64,000 nucleotides of DNA from Rosa chinensis. Taxonomy: Eukaryota; Streptophyta; Magnoliopsida; Rosales; Rosaceae. A program made the position numbers and the translations under genes. The notes under the pieces are model-generated. The model saw nothing but the letters and a program-made list of their open reading frames with translations, ran no database searches and was not told the DNA's origin. How positions within the stretch are numbered: the stretch's first letter is position 1; every line of letters begins with the position of its first letter. The stretch lies in the NCBI RefSeq assembly GCF_002994745.2, contig NC_037094.1:17260001-17324000 (forward strand), read 5' to 3'. Below, piece by piece: positions 34,938-47,187 of this stretch.

Positions 34938-35056
34938 GATGAGGATGAGTTTAAGATTCACAATATCATTAGAGGTGACAATGTGCTCCCCATTCATCTC
35001 TGCGATTGGGCTGATGTAATTGTGATTGCTCCTCTGTCAGGACACACACTATCAAG
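34938..35056 (+). pseudogene. captured HAL3 (PPC decarboxylase) exon fragment in CACTA
   Basis: The frame reads DEDEFKIHN, then DNVLPIHLCDWADVIVIAPL and SGHTLSR up to a GTATGA donor. Plant HAL3/phosphopantothenoylcysteine decarboxylase (flavoprotein of coenzyme A synthesis) has DEDEW...GDxVLHIELRRWADVxVIAPLSANTLGK at this place, and an intron follows TLGK. Substitutions at conserved positions (RR to CD, SANT to SGHT) show the copy is decayed. The rest of the enzyme is not recognisable here. Confidence 0.8.
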
Positions 35057-35402
35057 GTATGATTTAATTAATAATCGATCTATTAATCTGGAAGTCTCAG
35101 TACTTTAGAAGCTTCTTTGTTTATGCAAGTATATAGAATATTATTTTTCACTCTTAAAAGAGAGTAGGATCATATATGCTATACTTTATTTACTTTGTTT
35201 ACAGTTGTATTCAGTATCTTGCAAAGACTTGTGGATTGTGAAACCTTTGTATATCTAAATTTAGCTTAATATCATTATTTGCATTCATAGAAGCATGTCA
35301 ACTGCCTCTTGCATCCATATGAAACTGATCATATCCTTTTCTGAGGAGGATTTAGCTACTGCTATGTGGTAAGATAACGGTGGTGATGGAGATTCATGTC
35401 AA

Positions 35403-35572
35403 GTTGTGTCTTATATGTAGGATTACGCTCACGCTGTAAGGAGCTTATATCTATGTGCATATATATAAGTATACGTATCTCTGTGAGTTCTATCCTACAT
35501 CCAGAATCTGATATCTAGTTGTGTCTTATATGTAGGATTACGCTCACACTGCAAGGGCTGTTGTTGTTCATC
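35403..35572 (+). repeat. partial duplication of the LpxA-like exon border
   Basis: TTGTGTCTTATATGTAGGAT and the next ~17 bases occur at 35403 and again at 35518, 115 bp apart; only the second is followed by LpxA-like sequence. Confidence 0.8.
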
Positions 35573-35866
35573 AATTTCGTCACGTTGGTTCTTTCCCTTT
35601 CATTGGCAGTGGCTCTGTGGTATGACTTTAATCTAACCTTTTACCTCCATCACCATATGCCGTCCTTCTATGAGTACATTTTATGAATCTAGCCATAACA
35701 TATATTTTAGCATTCCCACAGTCAATCTGAATCTTATATTCTTGTTTTATATACATAAAGATTGCACAGAATGTTCCAAAGTACATAATGGTTGCAGGAA
35801 AAGAGCTCAGCTCTGTGCTTTAAATCTGGAGGGTCTACGACGTCATGGATTCACAGTGGCAGAGGT
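35536..35866 (+). pseudogene. captured LpxA (UDP-GlcNAc acyltransferase) fragment, two exons, in CACTA
   Basis: Exon piece 1 (35536-35619) reads DYAHTARAVVVHQFRHVGSF followed by PFIGSGSV and a GTATGA donor. Exon piece 2 (about 35762-35866) reads NVPKYIMVAG, then after a frameshift RAQLCALNLEGLRRHGFTVA and a GTTTGT donor. LpxA-type acyltransferases (left-handed beta-helix, first step of lipid A-type acylation; present in plants) carry DYTH...VVHQFCHIGSFxFIGGGSVV...DVPKYxMVAGxRAELRGLNLEGLRRxGF in the same order. The frameshift and lost Gly/Cys residues mark it as a decayed copy. Confidence 0.85.
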
Positions 35867-36852
35867 TTGTCAATCAACTAAAACAGTCAACTATTACATC
35901 AAAATATCTTCTCATCTAAGCACATGAGTACCCCAAGGATGCGTGGTCATGTTATTAGTTCAATTCTACAAGACTGACATCTTAATTGAGATTTCCTTTT
36001 AACATGTTATGTTTGTTTCTCCCCTATTTTGGTGTTAATCATGCATGCTTCTGTGTAGAAAGCTGTCAAGGGACAATTATGGCGCCTACGTGATCCCTAA
36101 GGGAAGCCACCAGGTGTAATGGGATGGTAGCCTTCAAGAGTTGTGATCAACATTTTTAAAATGGTAGACTTAGCAGGAAAAGATGGCATTGCCAAGGTTG
36201 GGGGCCAGGATGTATACATGCAATAAAGCAAGACTTTGTTCCAATGAGGCCATGAGAGTGGCAGAGCTTGCAAAGCTAGACTCGCTAAATAAATTTATGG
36301 ATGTATATTGCTAGGAGAGTACCATTAGATCTACTCCTTTTGTAGATAAAAGATTACATTTGCACAATCCATTTTGGTGCGTGATGTGGATTATAACAAT
36401 TTCTTCTATATATTACTGTTAATTTAATATTTTTTATTCCACTTTCAGCATATATAATGCATTGAATCAATCAATTAGGACAACAATAACCGCACAAAAA
36501 AACTATCATATGTACACATATGTTCACAACAGTCATACAATAAAAACTGTCATCTGAGGTTAATACAGATCATGGATGCTATCAATGTTTTAGTTGTGTG
36601 AATAATAATCACACAACGGTTATAAAAAGAAAATGACTTTTGAATCACAATCACACAATGGGTTCTTAAGTTGCCCGTCCTCTGAGTGTTAGTTCACACA
36701 ACAGTTAATGTTGTCGACATGGATGCCTAGTTCTTCAGACGACAGTTCTCCGAATCATGTTTCGTCAGACGGCAGCGAGATATACGACAGTCAGTTCCGT
36801 ATCAAACGACAGTTTTTAGCCGTCGTATGATTCAATTTTTGTACTAGTGTTG

Positions 36853-37694
36853 ATAGAGGTTCTTGCTCGATCATTCTATCTAGAGGATAGCGTTTTGATC
36901 TTCTTCTTCCTTTTTTTTATTTTTTTTCCTTCTAGTATATGGTTTTCAAGGTGCATGCATTTGAGATGTTCATAGAAAACTAACCTAATTCAATGGGGTA
37001 TTTATATTTGTGGATGACATATCTTTCATGTCCCTACAACATCGATACATCATAATGCTAGCTATTACCCGAGAAAACAAGTAGGATTAAGGATATGCCT
37101 CATTTTAGGTACAACAATCGTGTGTCGGAACGAACAGGGCCCCTCCTTCAAGGTTCTTTGGGCGGCTGTAAGAAAGATAAGGGCACCTTGTTGGCCAAAC
37201 ATCCTCCAGAGAATTTATGTATATAATTCATAAGCAATCATGGCCAAAACAATCCGCGCTTGGAGTCTGAAACACATTATATCATGTTCTACGTGAAAGA
37301 AAACTATATATGAGAGGTACCATGGCTGCTCTTTGTTATATTCATATCAATGAAAAGATTTAGTTATATTATTGATCTAGTGAGGTTCGGCTTTCAACTT
37401 GGACCGATTTAAATCGATTTGTTTTCGAGGCTTTGGTTTTTAATTTATTTCTAAACAAAAAAAAAATTCGAATTAGCTAGATAGCATGCATGAATTAATG
37501 TCTCCTGGTGTTTATCTTTTTTTGGAAAGTCTCTCTCTTATGGTTTACAAAGCAAAGCAGAAAAGAATGTTCAAAAGAAACATGTAAGCATGTGGTCTAT
37601 AGCTAGTTACTGAGACTACTACTACTATTAGTGGAACTGATGCCACAATTTTAGCACTAATTAACAAGACGATTATTATCTGTATTCGGTAGGA
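36853..37694. other. intergenic, no recognised gene
   Basis: AT-rich sequence between the CACTA element and the fold-back element. Nothing recognised. Confidence 0.5.
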
Positions 37695-38509
37695 CTTGGG
37701 GGTCATCATTTGGCCCTTCGGCCCTAAACCCGCCCAAAGCCCGCCTGGCCCATAGGGCCGAAGCCCTACCCTACCCTTGCATTAGGGCGGGCCGGCCCGA
37801 CCCTTTCTCAAATAGGGTAGGGTAAGGGCCATGCAATTGAAACCCGGCCCGGCCCTTCGGCCCTACCCGTTTGAGCCCGTTAGGGCCAAGCCCGGCCCGG
37901 CCCTCTAGGCCCACCCGTTTAAGCCCTAATTATTTTTTATTTTAAAAATAAATTTCTTTTTTTCTATAACATACAACTTATCTTTTTTTTTTGTAATTGA
38001 TTTCCTAAGCTTTATTTTCTCTAATTCTTGTTTCCTTTGTTAAATAAAAATTAATTTAGATATTTAGAGAGATAGTTAATTAAATATAACCTCATTAACT
38101 AATATTTATAAATGTTATAACTTATAAATTAATCTCAATATATATATATATATATATATTAAATATGATCAACAAAAAACAATGAGTCTTATATTGCCTA
38201 TATGACTATAGAGACACATTTTAAGGAAAAAAAATAATGTATTTCTTTTTATTAAACTTAAACAAATTAAAGCCCTTTTAGGCCCATTTCGGCCCTATTT
38301 GACCCTATTTGGAAGGCCGGCCCGACCCGGCCCTTTTGGCCCTAGTGACTCGGGCTTTTCGGGCGGGTAAGGGTTAGCATATTTAAGCCTCGACCCTACC
38401 CTACCCGGCCCTAAATTTTGTTGACTTTGACTAGGCCCTACCCGGCCCTACCCTAAGCCCTAAAATTTAGGGTAGGACCGGCCCTAGCCCGGCCCATGAT
38501 GACCCCTAG
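37695..38509. mobile_element. fold-back element with GC-rich arms
   Basis: The left end CTTGGGGGTCATCAT and right end ATGATGACCCCTAGG are inverted. Each arm (~230 bp) is dense in GGCCCGGCCCT and ACCCTACCC motifs, complementary to the other arm, and the middle (37920-38270) is AT-rich with a TA run. Composition and symmetry indicate a fold-back/MITE-type transposable element. No clear TSD could be read, so superfamily is open (hAT possible). Confidence 0.65.
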
Positions 38510-39479
38510 GCCACAACCTAGCAGCTAGCTCTTTGATTATCAGAATAGGGAATTCTCCTAATGTTTGGCAAATGGATAATCGATCAACCGATCAAATTAA
38601 TTATGTGTTTAGTCATGTCAAAAGTGATATATCGATATTGATTCATTTGGCTGGTAACTGGAATTTGAATGCTTCTAAATTTCCTGCCCCAGGTTCGCTT
38701 CATGCAATCCTTCTATAGGAGAAAAAACTTTAGCGTGTCTTGAATGATGGAATTCTGAAGTTCACCTACGAAACGACTTAACGACATGCATGTATGTTGT
38801 AAAAAGCAATTTTTTAACAGAAAAATCAATTTAACAAACTAATTATTTAGGGTAGAGAAATCAGATATACGTAAGTAATGATAAAATTAGACAATCGTAT
38901 CTCATAATTAGTGCCGATTCATAATATAAATCTATCACGTCAAAGTGGTTTGCATTGCGATTTCTTTTTGGGCAATGATATAGGATCTCAATGAGACCTA
39001 AGATTATGGTCTCAATTCCTAGCTGTCATGTCATGTAAGCAAATAAAAATTTTATTTTCAATTCCACATATCTTGCCACATCATACTATTGCAACACCAA
39101 ATTTACCCTTTATATTTTCTTCTAGATGTTTGAGGGTGAATCAATTACATTAATGAATTAAATTAGATGATAAAAAAAGATTAACTATTAATTATGTATT
39201 AATTTAAGAGATATGTCTACAAATCCTTTGACAAATATTTTTCTTCATTTAATTAAATTCTTTCCTATTATTCTTCTTTCCATATAGCTTCAATATAGTT
39301 AAGAAATAGGCATTAACTTTTCTTTCTAAATATTGATTAATTTCATTCAAAAAAATAACATTAATAAATTGAATTTGGAAAATATGTATGTCTAAATTAA
39401 GAGGTAAGAAAAAATTCAAGCCATTAATTATCATCTACAATCTAAATAATAAACTCAAATATAACGTGAAACACTAGCT

Positions 39480-39677
39480 GCCTAGTCTGGAACCCCCAGG
39501 TCTAGAGTTCGAATCCCGGCTCCATCTCGTGGCCAGCAGATTTGAGGGACCTGGGTTAGTTAAAACACCCAATGGTTCGTGCGCCTGCGGTCCAGTAATT
39601 AGTCTGGCTATGCTGGGATACACTACATGTGTGTGTGTGTGTTGGTTCTATTGACGTCTTCCACTCAAAAAAAAAAA
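39480..39677 (+). mobile_element. second tRNA-derived SINE
   Basis: A B box (AGTTCGAATCCCGGC, about 39504) and a terminal A run with a preceding TG-rich segment identify a tRNA-derived SINE of about 198 bp. It is flanked by an 11-bp duplication AAACACTAGCT (39469-39479, 39678-39688). The sequence differs from the SINE at 14430, so it is another family. Confidence 0.82.
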
Positions 39678-39699
39678 AAACACTAGCTACATAAAGAGA

Positions 39700-39705
<6 letters not shown>

Positions 39706-39734
<29 letters not shown>
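39706..39734 (+). repeat. (GA)n microsatellite
   Basis: About 14 AG units just past the SINE's target duplication. Confidence 0.85.
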
Positions 39735-39736
<2 letters not shown>

Positions 39737-40130
39737 AGCAAAAGAATATATATAATCATATGAATATGTATTTTTCACATTATATTTTCAAAATTTACAG
39801 GAACCCAACAAAGGTTGAATTCATATACATATGTTATGCAAATCTAATATGTGCAAATCTATTGACTGAATTACATGAAATTTTTTATATTCTTGATTGA
39901 AGAAAAAAAATTGTTGTTTAAATCTAAGTATGAGTGTAATGAAAAAAAAAAACCAAAATAATTTTTGTTTAGAAGAAAGCCAAAATAATTTAGATTAATT
40001 AGAGTTTGGAAGGATAAAATTGTATTTTTATCAAGAATTATATCATTTATACGTCATGATTTTATAAATAGATGATGTGTGTAGGTGACATAGCATGACA
40101 TTTAAAATTGAGGCCACAAATCATTTTCCT

Positions 40131-41064
40131 TTCTTTTTTCTCAGTGTAATGTAAATTTTTAATAACACTTCTAATTTAGTGTCATTTAGTTGCCTTATGC
40201 CCCTAGCCCCCTAGTAAACAACTGAACTAAAGATAATTAACTTAAATAGAGCCTATATCTATAATACACTGCGGTGAGAATCTTGGTTTCTCATCCCTCA
40301 TTAAAAAGAGATGAATCGATTTCTCAATGGTGTTCTTTTATATGGCACATAATGTGACCACACACCATAAACGGAAAAACAAATATGTTGTAGAAACTAG
40401 TGTACGTGAGAACATCATGTAAATTGAAGAAGAACAAAACTAAATAGTCGAGAAAAATAATTAGTTCAGGAAAGTGTTCAACACTGTCGAATCCATAAAA
40501 AAGAATTTCATCATTTACTCTTTGATATTTGATATTTGGTACGACGTCTGAAGCTTCAATATTCAACAATCAACTGATGTGTGCTTAGGATAAACTGTCT
40601 CCCATCAAATTTGTAACAGGCTGCTCTGCATGACCAAGTGGAAGACTCGGAGCCATATAAGCACAAACTAATAAAAGCCACTAAAAGGTACAGAAACACA
40701 TTCATACTTATATAGACAACAGCTCATTCCAAGCCTGTGCCTAATGCGTGTGCTTGATCAAATCACAGAACATTTGACTGATTTGCGAAAACACTTTCTC
40801 CAAAAGTTGTCAAAAACCGTAACATCCTTGAACCCAAAACCCAACTGGGTGCAAGCCACAACTTTGTGAGCTAGAGATATAGAGACCCCTCTCCCCTCCC
40901 ACGAAATCCCCACGCTTGTAACTTTAAAATCACGCATATATATTGTCCTCCACAAAACCTCAAACCATGACCTCTCAGAATTAATATCTTACCTTCCTAC
41001 CCAGCTATCTAACTTCTATAATTCCCACATAAACATTTATCTCATACCTATATATATATAGATC
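40131..41064. promoter_or_regulatory. upstream region of the ERF gene
   Basis: No coding sequence is recognised. Possible TATA sequences are CATATATATT (about 40935) and CTATATATATATAG (41048-41061). The latter is too close to the ATG at 41065 to serve as TATA unless the leader is elsewhere, so the former is the better candidate. No further motif is claimed. Confidence 0.35.
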
Positions 41065-41907
41065 ATGGCTGACCCAAATACTCCTCCCACTAACTTGCGG
41101 CAAATAACAATAGACCAACCCACACCGACCCAGTTCACCTCTGACTTTCCTCCTCCTCCTTCTCCTACACTACACCAGCCTCTTCTTCCAGCTCCATCAC
41201 ATTCTCTTGCTCTTCTTCCTCTTGACCACCCGTGTGGAACACCAATTATACCCATAATATCCCCCACCTCTGAAGCAACAGTAGTACAGCAGCTACAGCT
41301 TCAAACACCCAAGGAGGCAACAGCACCGCAGGGAAAGACTCCCATGGCCTCGAGCTCTTCTGGAAAGCACCCGAGGTACCGGGGAATCCGAAGCCGGGGA
41401 GGAAAATGGGTGTCGGAAATCCGCGAGCCACGCAAGACCAAGCGAATATGGCTCGGGACTTTCCCAACTCCTGAGATGGCTGCAGCCGCCTATGACGTGG
41501 CGGCACTGGCTCTGAAACGTGAGGATGCTGTTCTCAACTTTCCTAGTTTTATCAAGTCGTATCCAGTACCGGCATCCATGTCTGCCCTTGACATTCGTGC
41601 TGCCGCCGCTGCAGCCGCTAGTGCAGTAGGCCCGGCAACGCTGAAAAAGAGTGGCTCCACGGGGACTTCAAATGTTGGACAACAACAGAAAGAGTATGAG
41701 GATATGTTGAGTATTAATAACAGTACTTTGGCGTCGTCTGTGGGAGCAGACTTTATGGACGAGGAAGAGATTTTTGGAATGCCGAATTTGCTGGTGGACA
41801 TGGCTGAGGGAATGCTGGTTTCTCCGCCCAGGATAAACTCGCCGCCTTCTGATTATGACTCGCCGGAGAATTCAGAAGGAGGAGAGAGTCTCTGGAACTA
41901 CGATTGA
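41065..41907 (+). CDS. AP2/ERF transcription factor, DREB subfamily (ERF group III)
   Basis: Intronless gene for a 280-residue nuclear DNA-binding protein. Residues 1-100 are Pro/Ser/Gln-rich. A single AP2 domain spans about 103-161 ([45 protein letters not shown]). Val116 and Glu121 correspond to V14/E19, the DREB-type residues for CCGAC (DRE/CRT) recognition. It lacks the CBF/DREB1 signatures, so it belongs with the ERF025-029-like or A-4 members of group III rather than CBF. After the domain come an Ala-rich helix-like stretch ([12 protein letters not shown]) and an acidic C-terminal activation-type motif ([23 protein letters not shown]) ending LWNYD. These proteins usually respond to cold, drought or development; which applies here is not known. 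The ATG at 41065 has a favourable ATGGC context. Confidence 0.95.
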   Translation: MADPNTPPTNLRQITIDQPTPTQFTSDFPPPPSPTLHQPLLPAPSHSLALLPLDHPCGTPIIPIISPTSEATVVQQLQLQTPKEATAPQGKTPMASSSSGKHPRYRGIRSRGGKWVSEIREPRKTKRIWLGTFPTPEMAAAAYDVAALALKREDAVLNFPSFIKSYPVPASMSALDIRAAAAAAASAVGPATLKKSGSTGTSNVGQQQKEYEDMLSINNSTLASSVGADFMDEEEIFGMPNLLVDMAEGMLVSPPRINSPPSDYDSPENSEGGESLWNYD

Positions 41908-43828
41908 TCTTGTATTAGGTTCTTACTCGGAAGTAAAGATGATTTTATGAAAGCAAAAAAAAAAATTAGAAAGAGTGCGGAGCATGTAAATAACAACACG
42001 ATGAACATGGGAGTTTTTCAAACTGATCGAGGCAGTGAGTTCTTTTGCTTTATGAGTGCCAGTAGGTGTTTGTGTGTTATTCTTCCTTTTGTTTTCTTTT
42101 TTTTTTATTTTGAATTAAGATTGTGCGGTTTTTCTTCTCAACTGTTCACTGATTGTTTCAAACTGTGGATCAGATTGCTTTTGCTTATCTGTGAGTCTGT
42201 ACGTGACTGTCAACCATGACATTTGCTACAGAAAGCTTTTACAGTACTGAGATATACAGAGAGAAGTTTCATGATAAATTAAACTGATGCATTTTATATT
42301 ATAAACTATATATTTCTTTATCAGAAAATTCCCTTATCCATGGTTAACTAAAAGTCCACCTGCTTTAATTTTTATTCATTTATTTTCTTTTTTATTCATA
42401 TAGAAAAAGAGAAAAATATATATAAAAATGATATAAAAGATGGGGTTGTCTATTATGGGAAATTCTATAATGTGTTAACGTATGACATGCATACAGTTAC
42501 CTTAAAGTGGTAAAATGAGTCATCAAAATAGTAATATTAGTCAGTGGTAACATGAGTCCTGAAAGTAGTAAATTTTTTTAGTTACCACATAAGTTTTCAA
42601 GTGGTAAAATGAGTATTCAAAGTTGTAAAAATAGTTGATGTATGAGAAATATTAACATATCATAGCCTTACGTATCTATTATACTTGGATGTATATTATA
42701 CACTCATTTTACAACTAATTGAACTAAATTTACAACATTGACAACAAAGTTACCACATTTGTTTTACACATTTACATAGAATTGAACCAAATTACCACAT
42801 CGACAACAATTTGTTCATAAACATGTAAAAATGTCATAATTAGTGGAGTAATAACCTCTAATAGAACTAAAATTACTCAAAAAATGACTCTTTACTACAA
42901 TGACAACAAATTTGTTATCATATATGTAAATGTGGGTATCACATACATGTAGGTATCTTGAAATTTCTCCATAAGAGATAACTAGATAATTGAAAGTCAT
43001 AAAATTCTATTGTAACCTCAAAGTATGCGTTTAATTCTTCTTCTTCTTCTTCTTTAGAATGAGAATATGCGTTTAATTTTTTATCATGATCAATTTAGTT
43101 CATCATATATGATTATTTCGGAGTTTGAAGCTATCATGAGTATGAAGTACCGAAAGCCTAAAATTCTATTGTAACTTCAATATGAATTATTCACTGGGAG
43201 TTAAAACTGTGAACGACCATCTGGAGTATGGAGCTATCATGAGTCAAAGCTCCACGGTCCCATGAACCATAAAATGTCGATATCCTTTGATGAAAGATTG
43301 AAATTTGAAAGTAGAGATTATAATGGTTTCGAGTAACGAGAGATTGTCACTTTCTTCATTAAAGTTTTACACTGTTGGATTGTCGGGTGCAATTATATAG
43401 AATTATTGATGCAACCATCAACTCCATTTCTCTATCTATCCATGTGTATCTCTATTGCTTTGCTTCACTTGTAGCAAGCAGTAAAATCGAGTTGGTGATA
43501 TTTCAGCATCTGCAAGAATGGGAGACCAGAAATTTTATAACATTTTTCTTCTTTGGTCAGAAACTTTGTAAGATTCAATCAATAGTACTGTGGTCCAAAA
43601 GACAATGACAACGTATGTGTTTGTCATAGTAAATTTTTACGTGTAGACGTCTTTATACTGAGAGTAAGTTTACCCGTAGTCAAGAAATGTCAAGGTCGAG
43701 AAGTCAAGAATTCGATCAGTCAAGATACTATTCATTGCCACTGGACATAGGTTTACACCGGTTTTTTTCTTGACCGGTCAAACTGTTCATCTTTCACTGT
43801 TCACCCACTTTAATGTTCATCAACTTTT
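41908..43828. other. intergenic, 3' of the ERF gene
   Basis: Contains the ERF 3' UTR. At 42505-42640 the motif GTGGTAAAATGAGT recurs about three times, and complementary ACTCATTTTAC occurs at 42700, so a small inverted-repeat element may be present, without readable ends. No gene recognised. Confidence 0.45.
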
Positions 43829-44180
43829 ACGTTATTTAGGGGGTCGTGAAAATTGACTTTTTATACGTTAGGAATTTGGGAAAACTTCATTCATAAAAGT
43901 TGTAGAGCTCGTCGATACGATCTCGTGCATACATGAAAAGTAATATTCGGAGTTTGTATGAATTTATTATGAATTTTTGAAATCTGAAAATTTTCTATAA
44001 ATAGCAAAAAAAAAATTCTATTTTGTTTCAAATGACGAATTTTTTTTTTCATTCCCCCCCCCCTCCAATTCTCTCTCTCGCAGCTGCACCAGACCTAGCG
44101 GGTTTCATCTGACCCGACCCAGATTTTTCTCCGTTCTCAGGCGTCCTCCGGCCAAGGACCCGGCCCCCCCCCCGAGGTCG
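43829..44180 (+). repeat. LTR fragment D, same family as LTR A
   Basis: From ACGTTATTTAGGGG onward the sequence follows LTR A (10020-10375) through GGAATTTGGGAAAACTTC, GTTGTAGAGCTCGTCGATAC, the TATA box CTATAAATAG and the CCGGCCA...GACCCGGCC segment. Both ends are abrupt and neither matches an LTR terminus, so this is a truncated piece. Confidence 0.82.
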
Positions 44181-44676
44181 CCTCACCTCGTCCGCCCGCT
44201 CCGTGGGGTCAGCCCGCCCAGACCCTGCCCCAGGCAGAGATCGAAGCAACCCCAGGCGGGTCTGCTTGCTGTTGCTGCTTCAGTTTCTCCTTGCTGCTGC
44301 CCCCGAGGTAGCCTCACCTCTTCTCTCTTCGCAGACGTCACCCACGTTTGGGTGTGGGCCGAGCTGGCACAGGCCTTGGCTGGGCAAGGAAAATGTCATC
44401 CTTTTGCCTTTTTTCTTGACTGAAGTTAAGAAAGTTCATCCTTTGCCCGGTCAAGCTTCTGTTGGTGGAAGAGAGTTTTTTCTTGCCCGGTCACCACCTC
44501 AGCAAATCCATGCTTTGCCCGATTAAAGAGGAACCGGTGGACTTGCTCTGATAGATTAACAATAAGCGCATTAATTGTTCAAATATACAACCGCCCACCC
44601 GCAATGTAGACGTCCACACTCACATTACTCTGAGTCAACTTTATCTCGATAAAACAATAATATCAAGTAGATGTGC

Positions 44677-44708
<32 letters not shown>

Positions 44709-47187
44709 ATTCAATTCAGTGGGATCTTTCATTCACATTTTTTTCCATTAAGAACGTTTCATAAAATTTTTGGACTTCTGAATTTGGAGTATCCTATTTA
44801 TATATCTATATATATATATATATATATATAGACACGTATCATAAAACTTTTCCATGCCAATAATAACAACCAAAAAGCTATACAATATATATGAGTTCCG
44901 AACAGCTAATTATGTTTTATACATTGTTGTTCATTATTTGAACCTAACATATAAGGGTTTGGTATCAACACTAAACCCTAAACACCATAAGTCCATGTTA
45001 TGGCAAAGTGTTAGAGAAGTTTGAAATGTAATCAAACGCGTTGAGTAGACGAAGTGATGGCGCCTTTTTACTCTTCAAACAAATTTGATGGCACTTAAAA
45101 CAACTCTCCCTTTTACTCTAGTATGATTAGAGTCGTACCTGAATGAAGCGAAAGAGAGTTAATGAGGAGAAATAGACGTGTCAAGGATTGAAACATTGAG
45201 CTTCAATTGTAAAACTTACACATGAAGGGCCTACAAGACGATTTCACCTTTTTAAGGAGACAAGCATCTCTTGTCAATTTCTCATATCTTGTGGACTACC
45301 ACACAATAAAATAATAGAACACAAAGCACAAGGCACAAAGCACAAAGCGATTTTGTATAGCACGCAAAACAAGTTTGACCCCAAATAAAAAGAAAACCAA
45401 AGGCAAGTTTGGCTCTTGTAAAAATGGCCAGAATACGTCAGCAGCATCTAACATAACTGAGCATGTATGACACTACGGAAACCACCATCAAATTTAAGGC
45501 ATATACGAGGAGTAGTCAAAGATGGTGCTCTCTTAGCTAGCAAGTAATCCCATATTTTGGTCTGTTAATCAGTTGAGGAGAAACATTTTTCATTGTGGTA
45601 TTAGAAGCGATTACATATCATCAATGAATTTTAGTTTGGTTTTGGTTTTATTTTTGTTCGGTTTTTATATTGAAGAATCAGAAGAAAATGGTTGGTAATC
45701 AATTGTTTCAAGATTGTATAACTTTGTCCATCTTTTTGGTGTCTTATGTGACTAATAATTTGTAGTTTGTACAAATGATCCATCAAAGAGAGCCTATTGC
45801 GGGCAGCTTCGATGATCATTGGACTTCACTAGAAAGTCTGAAATAGTAATATAATTAGCCAAAAGTAAAACTATTCAATTAGCGTCTCTTAAAGGGTGCC
45901 TAGATTGGTTGAGCTTGAGGTCGGCAGGTAGTGAAATTATTTTATTAAAGATCATAATATCATCAGCAATCCCTTCCATATCCAGACTTAATATCCTATT
46001 TGATAATCCTTTCCACATCTAGACAAAACATTAATATAACCAACAACTGAAGTCGTTAATCATCTCACAATATTCTTATTCGATACTCCCTTATTATATT
46101 TAAGTTTAAAGGCATTGTTCAAGATTCCCCATTGGCTGGTCATTCATGATTTTTTATGTTCATGCAAAATTTGCGAAAGGGGAAAAGTTTGAGGAAGTCG
46201 GCCATGCCTGGGACCTTGAATTTAGTCTGAAAGGGATTGGAGGGTCCTTTAGTGTTGAAAAGGTGTGGTTAGTCGGGTACCTTTCATTCATAAAAGCAAA
46301 ATTTCTTGTGGGGTTTTCGATTCTGAGATGCAAAAACAAGCTGTTGTACGTTGAAGAAATAATAATCCTTCGAACTTATTTGAATGAGCAAAAAAGTGTG
46401 CTTAATTTGACTGTAGGGAGACAAGTATGGCCGACATCGCCTCCAAAACACTTTTCTTCCTTTACAATTATACGTGGGTAGGTGATGCATCACTCTCTCT
46501 CGGAGAAGGTTGGTCTCAACCAATTAGCTTTTCATATAAACCATCAAGCTGACGACATACAACTGCTAGCTAGCTAGCTACTATATTTTCCTTATTATTG
46601 TTCTGTTCTTAAAGATCGATAATCAACATGTGCAGATCATAAAAAACTTAGAATAGTTGTATCAAACTGACAAGAACAAATCTACTTAATTGGATCCCTC
46701 CCATATACGGAAAACTGGTTTCTGAAAATGGCAAGTAAATGAAATAGGAAAGGATGCGATGATTGTGCTTACCGGCAAACCTCGATAGATGGGAGAATAT
46801 ATTCTTAAGAAATAAATATTACAAACCCCAAGAGAGGGAGGAATTAGCTTTACAAAATCAATTAACAAACAAACAAATCAACCACCCAAAAGTAATTAAT
46901 CGATAACACTAATTAAAAATTTTGAATTAAATATTAATCAACAGTGCAAGTGATTCAATTTCAATTAGATGATCTTAAAGTTTGATATTTGTAGTTAACA
47001 TTTTTTTTTAATAACTATAAAGTCTACTTGATATTATTTAAGATTCAAATTTGTTCACCACTATCTCCTAGGTGGTGATACCACCATCGAATTAGAAGTT
47101 GCTATCTCTTATAAATCATACTCATGATTAACCATAGTTAATTTAATTAATTATCAGAAAAGAGAAAATGAGATTTAATAATAATAA
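44181..47187. other. intergenic, no recognised gene
   Basis: Starts with GC-rich sequence that has CCGGTCAAG and TTGCCCGG motifs on both sides of fragment D, possibly remains of the element that contained it. Further on AT-rich, with (TG)n/(TA)n runs at 44673-44708 and 44808-44831. Short open frames (for example 46146-46481) match nothing I know. Confidence 0.45.

Larger units (their letters stand above)
38955..40130. mobile_element. probable MITE interrupted by a SINE
   Basis: The left stretch GATTATGGTCTCAATTCCTA then TGTCATGTCATGTAAG resembles the complement of the right stretch (GATTTGTGGCCTCAATTTTA then TGTCATGCTATGTCACC, about 40080-40130). Arms are diverged, ends are not sharp and no TSD is seen. 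A SINE lies between the arms. Confidence 0.35.

Noticed and set aside
41048..41061. TATA-like run right before the ERF start codon
   Set aside because: Only a few bases from the ATG, too close to give a usable leader.
46146..46481. 111-residue plus-strand frame
   Set aside because: No recognisable domain, no promoter or splice context; treated as chance.
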